Under the pieces are notes generated by a model. It had not been told where the DNA came from, made no database searches, and worked only from the letters and a program-made list of their open reading frames with translations. DNA of 64,000 bases from Betaproteobacteria bacterium. Lineage in GTDB: Bacteria; Pseudomonadota; Gammaproteobacteria; Burkholderiales; Burkholderiaceae_C. Positions 25,184 through 32,882 of the stretch are shown in pieces; position 1 is the first letter of the stretch; the number at the start of each line of letters is the position of its first letter. The stretch lies in contig CANGHH010000004.1 in assembly GCA_947453725.1 (NCBI GenBank), positions 62,001 to 126,000 on the forward strand, in the 5' to 3' direction. The translations under genes were made by a program, and so were the position numbers.

Positions 25184-25414
25184 ATGAGCGATCTGCCTGC
25201 CCTGCCCGCCACGCCCACCGGCCGCTACCGCCACTACAAGGGCGGCGAATACGAAGTCGTCGGCGCCGCCCGGCACAGCGAAACGCTGGAGCCGCTGGTC
25301 GTCTACCGGCCGCTCTACGGCGCCAACGGCCTGTGGGTGCGGCCGCACGCGATGTTCTTCGAGAACGTGTTGATCGACGGCCGCTGGCAGCCGCGCTTCG
25401 CGGCGGTGGACTGA
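25184..25414 (+). CDS. DUF1653 domain protein
   Basis: This 76-residue protein is almost entirely a DUF1653 domain, recognisable from GRYRHYKGGEYEVVGAARHSE and the central LEPLVVYRPLYG stretch. DUF1653 proteins are small, widespread and of unknown function, often found alone as here. It starts 112 bp after the ThDP enzyme gene and may be transcribed from its own promoter. Confidence 0.85.
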   Translation: MSDLPALPATPTGRYRHYKGGEYEVVGAARHSETLEPLVVYRPLYGANGLWVRPHAMFFENVLIDGRWQPRFAAVD

Positions 25415-25434
25415 ACCGCGCCGGCTTCAGGGCT

Positions 25435-25794
25435 TCAGGGCATCAAGGCCCGCAGGGCCGCGATGTCGGCCACCACCGGCCCCTTGGCGATGGACGCCAA
25501 GTAGCCGTGGATCAGTTGCAGCTGAGCATCGCTGACATGGCGCGGATCGAAGCGGGGCATGGCTTCGCGCGGCGTGCGCACCAGCACCTTGAAGGCTTCA
25601 AACGGGTAGGGCCCCGGCGCCAGCCGAGGCGCTGCGCTGCGCTCACCGCCCTGCCCCACCGTGCCGTGGCAGCTGTAGCAGCCATTGGCCATGAAGAGCT
25701 GGCGACCGCGTTCGATCTCGTCGGCAGATTGGGCCCGGACAGCGCCCGAGGCCAGGGCCAGGGCCAGCGCAGCGGAAATGGCGAAGCGGCGCAT
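25435..25794 (-). CDS. Small periplasmic c-type cytochrome
   Basis: This 119-residue protein has a Sec signal peptide (RRFAISAALALALASGAVRA) and one haem-binding motif CYSCH near residue 42. A candidate distal Met is in EAMPRFDPRHVSDAQL. It should be a soluble monohaem cytochrome c passing electrons in the periplasm. The ATG at 25794 is used because it begins the signal peptide; the longer in-frame reading to 25980 has no such logic. It is convergent with the DUF1653 gene (20 bp apart) and 157 bp downstream of the chromate-transporter pair. Confidence 0.85.
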   Translation of the reverse strand: MRRFAISAALALALASGAVRAQSADEIERGRQLFMANGCYSCHGTVGQGGERSAAPRLAPGPYPFEAFKVLVRTPREAMPRFDPRHVSDAQLQLIHGYLASIAKGPVVADIAALRALMP

Positions 25795-25951
25795 GGTGCT
25801 CAGCCTTGAGTCGCGATCGAAATCGTCTGGCCGCCGTCCATCGCGGTACGGGTCGGGCAGGTCTGAAGGGCGGTCTTGTCCATGTCGAGGCTGGCGCTTT
25901 CCGTGCGGGGTTGAAGGGTGGCAGCAGGGGCTGCGCGGTGCTGACGGGGGT

Positions 25952-26479
25952 TCACCACGGCAGCAGTGCGCCCACCGCACCGGCAGCGAAGATGACCAGC
26001 ACGGGCGGCAACCGGGTCAGCGTCAGCACCGCCACCGAGACGGCGATGATGGCCAGCCCCAGCCAGGGCCCGGGCGCCTGGCGCACCAGCAGGTAGCCGG
26101 TGGCACCCATCAGCCCCAGCGCGAGCGGTCCCAGGCCGCGCTGCAGGGCCTGGATCAGGCGGTGGAAGGTGGCCAGCCGGCTGGCCCGCGAGACCAGCAC
26201 CGGGAACACCAGCGCCGGCAGCGAGAGGCCCAGCGTGGTCGCCAGCGCACCGGTCAGACCGGCCATCTGCCAGCCCATCACCGTGACGAACAGGATGTTG
26301 GGCCCCGGCGCGGCCTGGGCCAGGGCGATGGAATTGACGAACTGGGTGTGCGTCAGGTATCCGTGTTCATCGACCACGTAGCGGTGCATGTCCGACGCCA
26401 GCGCCATGCCGCCGCCGGTGGCGAAGACCGACAGCGACAGGAAATGCGCGAACAGCGCCAGCAGGGCTTGCGCGCTCAC
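25952..26479 (-). CDS. Chromate transporter family protein, C-terminal half-type subunit
   Basis: This 175-residue membrane protein has about six helices and the CHR-domain motifs FATGGGMALASDMHRYVV and AQAAPGPNILF. Short-chain ChrA proteins of this size occur as pairs of adjacent genes forming a functional unit. It overlaps the other half (26476) by 4 bp in an ATGA arrangement. CHR proteins export chromate, but in operons without chromium resistance genes they may move other oxyanions. Here they follow a Ni/Co permease and an EutA-like protein. Confidence 0.85.
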   Translation of the reverse strand: MSAQALLALFAHFLSLSVFATGGGMALASDMHRYVVDEHGYLTHTQFVNSIALAQAAPGPNILFVTVMGWQMAGLTGALATTLGLSLPALVFPVLVSRASRLATFHRLIQALQRGLGPLALGLMGATGYLLVRQAPGPWLGLAIIAVSVAVLTLTRLPPVLVIFAAGAVGALLPW

Positions 26480-27081
26480 GGCGTCCGCCCCAGCACGCGC
26501 CAGGCCCAGGCCACCGAGGCCACGCCCAGCGTCAGCATCACCAGACTGACCGGCACCTGCAGCAGCGCCACGGCGACAAAGGTCAGCGCGGCCACGCCCA
26601 TGCCCAGCCGGTCACCGCGCAGGCTGCGCGACATGCGCACCGCCGTCACGATGACCAGGCCGACGCTGGCCCCGCCCATGCCGTGCAACGCGCCCTGCAG
26701 CCAAGGCAGTTGCTGGAAATGCTGGAACAGCGCGGCCAGCAGCAGCACCACCACCGACGGCACCAGGATGAAACCGGCCAGCGCCGCCGCCGCGCCGCGC
26801 AGGCCGAAGTAGCGGTCGCCGAGCAGGACGCAGAAGCTGATGCCGGTGGGCCCGGGCAAGGCCTGGCTGATCGCGAACAGGCCGAGGAATTCCTCGGCCG
26901 TCAGCCAGCGCTTGCGCTGCACCACCGCGCGTTCGATGTGAGCCAGCGCGCCACCGAAAGCCTGCAGCGTGATCGCCGTGAAGGTGGTGAACAGCTCCCA
27001 GGGCGAAGCCGGCGCCTGCAAGGGCAGCAGCGCGGGCGCCGTCACGGGATCGGCGGCGGCCGTCGGCAGGTCTGCAGCCAT
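26476..27081 (-). CDS. Chromate transporter family protein, N-terminal half-type subunit
   Basis: This protein of about 201 residues carries the other CHR half-domain: FTAITLQAFGGALAHIERA, RKRWLTAEEFLGLFAISQAL and PGPTGISFCVLLG. The start is set at the ATG at 27081, which leaves 16 bp to the upstream Ni/Co permease. An in-frame ATG at 27126 would add 15 residues and overlap that gene by 29 bp. Neither start has a strong ribosome-binding site. It pairs with the gene at 25952 as a two-component ChrA. Confidence 0.82.
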   Translation of the reverse strand: MAADLPTAAADPVTAPALLPLQAPASPWELFTTFTAITLQAFGGALAHIERAVVQRKRWLTAEEFLGLFAISQALPGPTGISFCVLLGDRYFGLRGAAAALAGFILVPSVVVLLLAALFQHFQQLPWLQGALHGMGGASVGLVIVTAVRMSRSLRGDRLGMGVAALTFVAVALLQVPVSLVMLTLGVASVAWAWRVLGRTP

Positions 27082-27097
27082 GGCCGGGCTGCGGGCG

Positions 27098-27916
27098 TCA
27101 AGCTGCCGTCGCGCTGCGCCGGGCACGCTGCAGCAGCAGGCGCAGGCCGTAGACCAGACAGGTGGTCAGCGTCAGGCCGACACCGACCCACACGCCGGCG
27201 CTTTCCCAGGCCTGCGCGAAGCCGTCTTGCGACTGGCGCAGCAGACCGGCGCCTGCCGTCAGCAGCGCGATGACCGCGACGAAGCCGCTGCTGAAGCGGC
27301 TGGCATGGCGCGCCAGGCGGTCGCTGCGCTGCGCGAACCAGCTCAGCAACAGGCCGTTGGTGGCGTCGGCGACCATCATGCCGAGGCCGAAGACGCCGGC
27401 CATCAACGCCACCGCGCCGACGCCGCTGATGTCGCCACCGCGGGCGGCGAAGAAGGCAGCCTGGGCCAGCGAGTCCAGCGACATCGCGAAGGCCACGCCG
27501 ACCAGCGCCGGGTGCAGTTCACGGCCGGTCAGGCGGAACAGCAGCGCGGCGACCGGGCCCAGCGGCCGCACGCCGTCGGCGGCCGGGCTCAGCGCGTGCG
27601 CGAAATTGCTGGCCGCGATGACCAGCAGCAGCACGGTCGAGACGACCATGCCCAGGCCGTCCAGCCACTGCGGCAGCGCCGCGCCCTGGCCGAAGAACAG
27701 CAGCGCAGCCAGCAGGATGGTGGCGCTGTGACCGGCCGCGAACTGCAGGCCGACGCCGCGCGCCGTCCAGTACGAGCGGTGCAGCTGGCGGGCCCGCGTC
27801 ATGCCGTCGACGACCGCGATGTGGTCGGCGTCGAAGCCATGGCGGAAGCCCAGCAGGCCCGCCAGGCCCAGCGCGGCGAGCAGGCCTTGCCCATGGCCGA
27901 GCAGTTCGGGCGTCAT
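27098..27916 (-). CDS. NiCoT-family nickel/cobalt permease
   Basis: This 272-residue inner-membrane protein has about seven helices. Helix 2 carries the diagnostic metal-selectivity motif RHGFDADHIAVVD (HX4DH, near residue 25-33) and FAAGHSATILLAALL follows in the next helix, as in HoxN/NixA proteins that import Ni2+ or Co2+ with high affinity. It is shorter than typical NiCoT proteins (330-350 residues). Its ATG overlaps the stop of the EutA-like copy B (ATGA at 27913), so the metal importer and EutA-like ATPase are made together. Nickel and cobalt cannot be separated from sequence alone. Confidence 0.85.
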   Translation of the reverse strand: MTPELLGHGQGLLAALGLAGLLGFRHGFDADHIAVVDGMTRARQLHRSYWTARGVGLQFAAGHSATILLAALLFFGQGAALPQWLDGLGMVVSTVLLLVIAASNFAHALSPAADGVRPLGPVAALLFRLTGRELHPALVGVAFAMSLDSLAQAAFFAARGGDISGVGAVALMAGVFGLGMMVADATNGLLLSWFAQRSDRLARHASRFSSGFVAVIALLTAGAGLLRQSQDGFAQAWESAGVWVGVGLTLTTCLVYGLRLLLQRARRSATAA

Positions 27917-29697
27917 CGCGTCGCCGTCGGGCTGTGGCCCTGCCCTTGCGGTTGATGGCCGTGGCCGTGGCCGTGGTCGTGTTCGTGGCCGTGCGGATGC
28001 CCGTCGTGGGGATGCCCGTGCCGGTGCAGCCCGCCGCCCTCGTGCGCATGCCAGTCGGCCGGGTCGGACTTGCCGTGCGAGCGCGGGTCTTCGCTGAAGA
28101 CCAGCGACTTGATGGTCACCGGCACCGTCAGCGAGGGCATGCGGATGCGGCCGAGGTCGATGAAGTCGAAACCCCACAAGGTGATGCCGTCGATCACCAG
28201 CACCTCGCCGCTGACGCGGCTGTCTTCGTGGATCAGGTTGCCGAGCGACAGGGCGATGTCGCCGTCGACGACGACGTACAGGTTGCGGCCCTGCTTCAGG
28301 GTCTGCGGCAGGCCGTCGAGCAGGCCCTGGGCCAGCGCACTGATCCGGCGGAAGGCCGGCGCGCCGCTCCAGCGCAGCGAGATGGCCACGTCGTTGTCGC
28401 CTTCGACCAGGTCGTGCGAGGTGAAGGCCTTGCGCAGCGCCTGCGTCACTTCGATCGGGTTGATCGTCTCGGGCAGCGCCAGCTGGATCGGCACCACCTG
28501 CAGGTTCTTGCGCGGCAGCAGCGTAGCCGGCGACGAGACGTAGGTGGTGTTGCCGCTGAGCTGCACGCTGTATTCGCTGGCGCCGAGCACCGTGGCACGT
28601 ATGCATTCGCCGGCCGGCAGCAGCGGCCAGGGCAGGGCACCGGCATCGATGCGCGCGCGCAGGGCCTCGCCGAAGAGCTTGCCGAGGTCGCCGAAGTCAC
28701 GGGGCTCGCGGCCGTAGACGTACTCGCCGACGCCGCCCGAAAACATCATGCCGCTGATGCCGGCCAGGTCGTCCAGCGGATCGGTCAGCAGCAGCTCGCG
28801 CAGATCGCCTTCGGTGTAGCGCTGGGTCAGCACGCGGACCAGCGCGTCGGCCATGCCGGCGGCCACCTCGGCCAGCTGTTCGCGGCGCACCAGGCTGCCC
28901 AGCTGCCAGTCGTAGCCGGCCCGGCGGGCATGGGCGCGGCCTTGCGGGTCGAGCCGGGTGATCTGCAGCAAACCCGCTTCGCCGGCGATGGCTTCGGCCA
29001 CCAGCAGGCGCCCGCCCGTGTGCACGGCGGCGGTGGCCTTCAGTTCGCCGTGGTCGACCAGGCCGAGCTTGGTCGTGCCGCCGCCGATGTCGATGTTCAG
29101 GATGCGGCTGCTGCCGTCGAAGGAGCGCCGCGCGGCGCCCGAACCGTAGACCGCCAGCATGCTTTCCATGTGGTGGCCGGCGGTGGCGCAGACGAACTCG
29201 CCGCCCTGCTCGGCCAGCATGGCCGCGATGGCCTGGCCGTTCTCGCGGCGCAGCGCTTCGCCGGTCAGGATGACCGCGCCGGCGTCGACGGCGTCGGGGT
29301 GCAGGCCGCTGCCGGCGTAGGCCGCTTCGATGATCGCGCCCAGCGCCTGCGCGTCGATGGCGGTCTCGCTCTGGTACGGCGTCAGCGCCAGCGGCGCGTG
29401 GTGCAGCGGCTCGCGGGCGACGACGACGTAGCGCGTCGACAGCTGGTCGGCGACGCGCTGCAGGTGGATCTTGCTGAACACCACCTGGGTGCTGGACGAA
29501 CCGATGTCGATGCCCACGCTGTGCAGGATGACGTTGTCCTGCACCCACAGCGCGTGCTCGGCGCCGCCCGGGCTGCCGTCGGCGCCCGAGGCGAAATCGT
29601 CGTGGTCGTGGTCGGCGCCTTCACCGTGCTCGTGGTCGTCCAGCGCCACGCCGTAGCGGTGGTCGTTCAGGCTGTGGGCCACGGGTTGGTCGCTCAT
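27913..29697 (-). CDS. EutA-family ATPase with histidine-rich ends (copy B)
   Basis: This 594-residue EutA homologue has phosphate-1 VGIDIGSSSTQVVFSK at residues 61-76, phosphate-2 NIDIGGGTTKLGLV in the middle, MFSGGVGEYVYGREPRDFGDLG, and the C-terminal FIDLGRIR...VTIKSLVF. Unlike enteric EutA it has acidic/His-rich stretches at both ends: DDHEHGEGADHDHDD near residues 20-34, and about 47 C-terminal residues (548-594) with 15 histidines. These should bind divalent metals. It is translationally coupled to a Ni/Co permease and preceded by an oxygenase reductase gene. The EutABC clients EutB/EutC are absent. A metal-loading or reactivation ATPase for a Ni/Co (or B12) enzyme is a reasonable inference. 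Confidence 0.88.
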   Translation of the reverse strand: MSDQPVAHSLNDHRYGVALDDHEHGEGADHDHDDFASGADGSPGGAEHALWVQDNVILHSVGIDIGSSSTQVVFSKIHLQRVADQLSTRYVVVAREPLHHAPLALTPYQSETAIDAQALGAIIEAAYAGSGLHPDAVDAGAVILTGEALRRENGQAIAAMLAEQGGEFVCATAGHHMESMLAVYGSGAARRSFDGSSRILNIDIGGGTTKLGLVDHGELKATAAVHTGGRLLVAEAIAGEAGLLQITRLDPQGRAHARRAGYDWQLGSLVRREQLAEVAAGMADALVRVLTQRYTEGDLRELLLTDPLDDLAGISGMMFSGGVGEYVYGREPRDFGDLGKLFGEALRARIDAGALPWPLLPAGECIRATVLGASEYSVQLSGNTTYVSSPATLLPRKNLQVVPIQLALPETINPIEVTQALRKAFTSHDLVEGDNDVAISLRWSGAPAFRRISALAQGLLDGLPQTLKQGRNLYVVVDGDIALSLGNLIHEDSRVSGEVLVIDGITLWGFDFIDLGRIRMPSLTVPVTIKSLVFSEDPRSHGKSDPADWHAHEGGGLHRHGHPHDGHPHGHEHDHGHGHGHQPQGQGHSPTATR

Positions 29698-29704
29698 CTC
29701 GGCT

Positions 29705-30727
29705 TCAATAGAACTGGTCGAAGTGCTGTTGGTCGGGGGGCACGCCCGCGGCCAGCAGCATCGCCTGGACCGCGTTGGCCATGGCCGGCGGGCCGGCGAA
29801 ATAGATTTCCATCTCGCGCAGCCGCTCGCCGTGGGCCTGCAGCGCGGCTTCGTGGACGAAGCCCACCGGGTAGGCGGCGCTGTCGTCGGCGGCGTTCGAG
29901 ACGAAGGCGCTGTAGTGCAGCCGCGTGCCGTAGCCGGGCAGCGCCTGCAGCAGGTCCTGGCCGCAGATGTCGGCCGCCGTGCGGCCGCCGTAGATGAAGT
30001 GCAGCTGGCGGTCGGCCAGCCGCGCTTCGGCCATCGCGCCGCGCGCGATGCTGACCATCGGCGCCAGGCCCGAGCCGCCGGCCAGGCACAGGATGTCGCG
30101 CGGTGCGTCGCGGCGCAGCCAGGCCATGCCGTAGGGGCCATCGATCTCGACACGCGAACCGGGCTGCAGCGCGAACAGGGCCGCGCTGCCGGCGCCGGCG
30201 TTGAGGCGGCGCACCTGGAAGTCGCAGCCGCCGCCAGCCCCGGCCGCGTCGGCGATGTTGCTCATCGAATAGGCGCGCGGGCCTTCGACGCCGGGCAGCC
30301 AGACCAGCGCGTACTGGCCGGGCTCGAAGGCGAAAGGCGCCTCGACCTGGAAGCGGAATTCGCTGATGTCGTGGGTCAGCGCGCGCACCGCCTGCAGCAC
30401 CGCGGCAGCCCGCTGCGGCCGGTGCAGGGGCACATAGCGTTCCATGGTGCGCAGCTTCACCTGGCAGTCGCCCTGCGGCTGCGACTGGCAACCCAGGTGG
30501 CGCTTGCGTTGACGGTCCTTGTCGCTCAGGCCCGGCGCCTGCGGCCAGGCGTCGGCGACCTCGCCGTCGACCAGTTCGAACTTGCAATTGCCGCAGGAGC
30601 CGACATTGCATTCGTAGGGGAAGCCCAGGCCGGCCCGCTGCGCGGCGCGCAGCAGGGTGTCGCCTTCGGCGCAGGCGAATTCGAGATCGCCGCCGGCCAG
30701 GCGGATGCGGTGGATGGCGGCGCTCAT
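29705..30727 (-). CDS. Ring-hydroxylating oxygenase reductase (2Fe-2S, FAD, NAD)
   Basis: This 340-residue protein is a class IB-type electron-transfer component. An N-terminal plant-type ferredoxin domain has YECNVGSCGNCKFE plus a fourth Cys in HLGCQSQPQG. An FAD domain follows (RAYSMSN, about residue 148) and an NAD domain (LAGGSGLAPMVSIAR, ending YFAGPPAMANAV). It transfers electrons from NADH to Rieske oxygenases. The only Rieske genes in the window are at 41933 and 56999, both lacking their own reductase, so it probably serves them. It overlaps the IclR gene by 4 bp (ATGA) and precedes the EutA-like copy B by 7 bp. Confidence 0.92.
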   Translation of the reverse strand: MSAAIHRIRLAGGDLEFACAEGDTLLRAAQRAGLGFPYECNVGSCGNCKFELVDGEVADAWPQAPGLSDKDRQRKRHLGCQSQPQGDCQVKLRTMERYVPLHRPQRAAAVLQAVRALTHDISEFRFQVEAPFAFEPGQYALVWLPGVEGPRAYSMSNIADAAGAGGGCDFQVRRLNAGAGSAALFALQPGSRVEIDGPYGMAWLRRDAPRDILCLAGGSGLAPMVSIARGAMAEARLADRQLHFIYGGRTAADICGQDLLQALPGYGTRLHYSAFVSNAADDSAAYPVGFVHEAALQAHGERLREMEIYFAGPPAMANAVQAMLLAAGVPPDQQHFDQFY

Positions 30728-31557
30728 CGCGGCCGGTACCCCAGGCGCGTGGACACCGCTTCACCGGTGCTGACCACGTCGGGCGCCATGGCGCGCAGGT
30801 CCTTCTTGTTCAGGCGCTGCGTCGGCCCGGCCAGGCCGACCGCGGCCACCACCTTGCCCGAGATGTCGCGCACCGGTGCGGCCAGGCAGCGCATGCCGAC
30901 TTCGCTTTCCTCGTCGTCGATGGCGTAGCCGGCCTGCCGCACCTCGTCCAGCGCGGCCAGCAGCGCGGTGCGGTCGGTGACGGTCTTGGCGGTGCGCGCG
31001 ACCAGCACGTCGCTCAGCGCTTCGTTGACCACGGCCGGCGTCGCGAAGGCCAGCAGCACACGGCCTTCGGCGGTGCAGAAGGCCGGCTTCAGGTCGCCGA
31101 TGTGGGCGCGCGTGCCGATGGCCTGGCCGCTTTCCAGGTTGTGCAGGTACATGATCGATCCGCTCGCCAGGATGGCCAGCGTGGTGGCCTCCTGGTACTT
31201 GTCGCGCAGCACACCCAGCAGCGGGCGCGACACGTTGGACACGTCCATCCGCCGGCGCGCCAGCGCGCCCAGCGTGAACAGGCTCAAGCCCAGCCGGTAG
31301 CGGCCGTTCTCGGGGTTCTGTTCGAGGAAGCCTTCGGCCGACAGCGTGACCGCCAGCCGGTGCACGGTGCTCTTGGCCAGGCCCAGGCGCTTGGCCAGGC
31401 TGCTGATGCCGATCTCGGCCTCTTCGGCCGAGAACACCTTCAACACCAGCAGCGCCGACGTGACCGACGACAGGCGGCCCGCAGGCAATTCCTTTTCTGC
31501 CGGATGGAGCGCCGATGCGGCGGCCAAGCCGAGAGCGGATGGGGATGCAGTTGCCAT
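30724..31557 (-). CDS. IclR-family transcriptional regulator
   Basis: This 277-residue protein has a winged helix-turn-helix near residues 48-95 (EIGISSLAKRLGLAKSTVHR) and a C-terminal effector-binding domain (LESGQAIGTRAHIGDLKPAF...). IclR members control aromatic-acid and other catabolic operons, acting as repressors or activators depending on an organic-acid ligand. It is the only dedicated transcription regulator gene recognised in the window. A tandem palindrome of the common type lies just upstream of its start, suggesting autoregulation. It opens the operon with reductase, EutA-like B, NiCoT and ChrA genes. Confidence 0.95.
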   Translation of the reverse strand: MATASPSALGLAAASALHPAEKELPAGRLSSVTSALLVLKVFSAEEAEIGISSLAKRLGLAKSTVHRLAVTLSAEGFLEQNPENGRYRLGLSLFTLGALARRRMDVSNVSRPLLGVLRDKYQEATTLAILASGSIMYLHNLESGQAIGTRAHIGDLKPAFCTAEGRVLLAFATPAVVNEALSDVLVARTAKTVTDRTALLAALDEVRQAGYAIDDEESEVGMRCLAAPVRDISGKVVAAVGLAGPTQRLNKKDLRAMAPDVVSTGEAVSTRLGYRPR

Positions 31558-31576
31558 GTCCCGATCTTAGCGTTTG

Positions 31577-31613
31577 TTTCTTTTATACGGAACCCCGTTC
31601 TTACCCGGGGAAC
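31577..31613. promoter_or_regulatory. Tandem palindromic operator, copy 3 (iclR-type gene)
   Basis: GTTCTTACCCGGGGAAC (31597-31613, one arm mismatch) and a weaker element ending GGAAC (31577-31593) have centres 20 bp apart. They begin 20 bp upstream of the IclR start codon. Unlike the other copies, no good TTGACA box is seen 32-37 bp beyond the operator, so the promoter arrangement here may differ. Confidence 0.6.
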
Positions 31614-31615
31614 GG

Positions 31616-32881
31616 CTAGCGAACTTGGGGTTCTACATTCGGCATCAGCAGCACGAAGAGGTTGGCGCAGACGATGGTACCGGCCAGGAAGTAGAAGGTG
31701 GCCGACAGACCCCACTGGTCGGCGATCAGGCCGCCCAGCAAGGGGGCTACCGCAGCGCCCAGCGACTGCGCGCCGAAGAGCACGCCGATGCTGCTGCCGC
31801 CCATGTTCTTCGGCGTCACTTCGAGCAGCCAGGCCTGGATCACCGGGCGGATGGCGTAGAGGAAGAAGCCGAGCACGGCGATGAAATAGACGAAGGCCGT
31901 GCTCTTGCCGGCCAGCGCCATGAAGACCAGCACCACGGCGGTCATCGCCATGCTGGTCATCATCACGCTGCGCCGGCCCATGCGGTCGGACAGGTGCCCG
32001 GCCACCGGCGAGGCCACCAGACCGGCGATCTGCAGCGCCGCCATCGCGCCGCCGACGACGAGCGGCGCGTAATGCAGTTCGCGCGCCAGGAACAACGGCA
32101 GGAAGGTCAGCAGCGCGTTCTGCGTCATCGAACGGAAGGCGCCGCTGGTCGACAACAGCACGAGGCTGCGATTGCTGAACAGCGCGCGCAGGCCGCGTAA
32201 GTATTCGGCGACGGTCTGGCCCGGCACGTCGTCGGCGGCGACCGCAGTGCCCGGCTTGGCGTTCTGCTTGCTGCCCAGGCGCAGCGTGCCCAGGAAGACC
32301 AGCAGCATCAGCGACACCACCAGCCCCGGGATGACATTCAGCACGACCACCTGGCGCCAGCTCAGCACCGCCAGCAGCGCACCGACGACCAGCGGCGCCA
32401 CGGCATCGCCGGCGTTGCCGCCCATGCCATGCAGCGACAGCACCAGACCCTTGCGTTCGGGGAAGCGGCGGGCCAGCGTCGGGATGGCCGTCGGGTGCCA
32501 CAGGCTGTTGCCGACGCCGACCAGGGCCACGCAGCCGAGCAGCATCAGGTAGCTGTGCGTGAAGCTCATCAGCAGGTAGGGAAAACCGACCCAGAACAGC
32601 GACAGCCCCATCAGCAGGCCCTTGCGGCCGACGGTGTCGACCAGCATGCCGCCGGGCACATTGGCGACCGCGCCGGCGACGTACTGGCAGGTCATGATCA
32701 GGCCGATCTGGCTGAAAGACAGGCCGAGCTCGTTGCCGATGATCGGCAGCAGCAGGTAGAAGGTGGCCGGGTACCAGTGCGTCAGCGCGTGGCCGATGGT
32801 GATGAACCAGACTTCGCGGAAGGCCGGCCGCTGCGGTTCGACGGGCGCGGCGGGCCCGGTGGTACTCAGTACGGCACTCAT
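31616..32881 (-). CDS. MFS transporter
   Basis: This 421-residue protein has 12 helices and the motifs GGMLVDTVGRKGLLMG (loop 2-3) and GHLSDRMGRRSVMM (loop 8-9). The N terminus GHALTHWYPATFYLLLPIIG resembles fosmidomycin-resistance-like MFS proteins, which in catabolic operons often act as substrate carriers. It is the last gene of the porin-SBP-SBP-SBP-MFS operon, one base after the SBP stop region, and ends 3 bp before copy 3 of the operator. Confidence 0.88.
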   Translation of the reverse strand: MSAVLSTTGPAAPVEPQRPAFREVWFITIGHALTHWYPATFYLLLPIIGNELGLSFSQIGLIMTCQYVAGAVANVPGGMLVDTVGRKGLLMGLSLFWVGFPYLLMSFTHSYLMLLGCVALVGVGNSLWHPTAIPTLARRFPERKGLVLSLHGMGGNAGDAVAPLVVGALLAVLSWRQVVVLNVIPGLVVSLMLLVFLGTLRLGSKQNAKPGTAVAADDVPGQTVAEYLRGLRALFSNRSLVLLSTSGAFRSMTQNALLTFLPLFLARELHYAPLVVGGAMAALQIAGLVASPVAGHLSDRMGRRSVMMTSMAMTAVVLVFMALAGKSTAFVYFIAVLGFFLYAIRPVIQAWLLEVTPKNMGGSSIGVLFGAQSLGAAVAPLLGGLIADQWGLSATFYFLAGTIVCANLFVLLMPNVEPQVR

Positions 32882-32882
32882 C

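Noticed and set aside
20556..29697. Reading the EutA-like genes as an ethanolamine utilisation operon
   Set aside because: No EutB, EutC, EutD/E, microcompartment shell gene or ethanolamine permease is present, and the neighbours are cupin, oxygenase and metal-transport genes.
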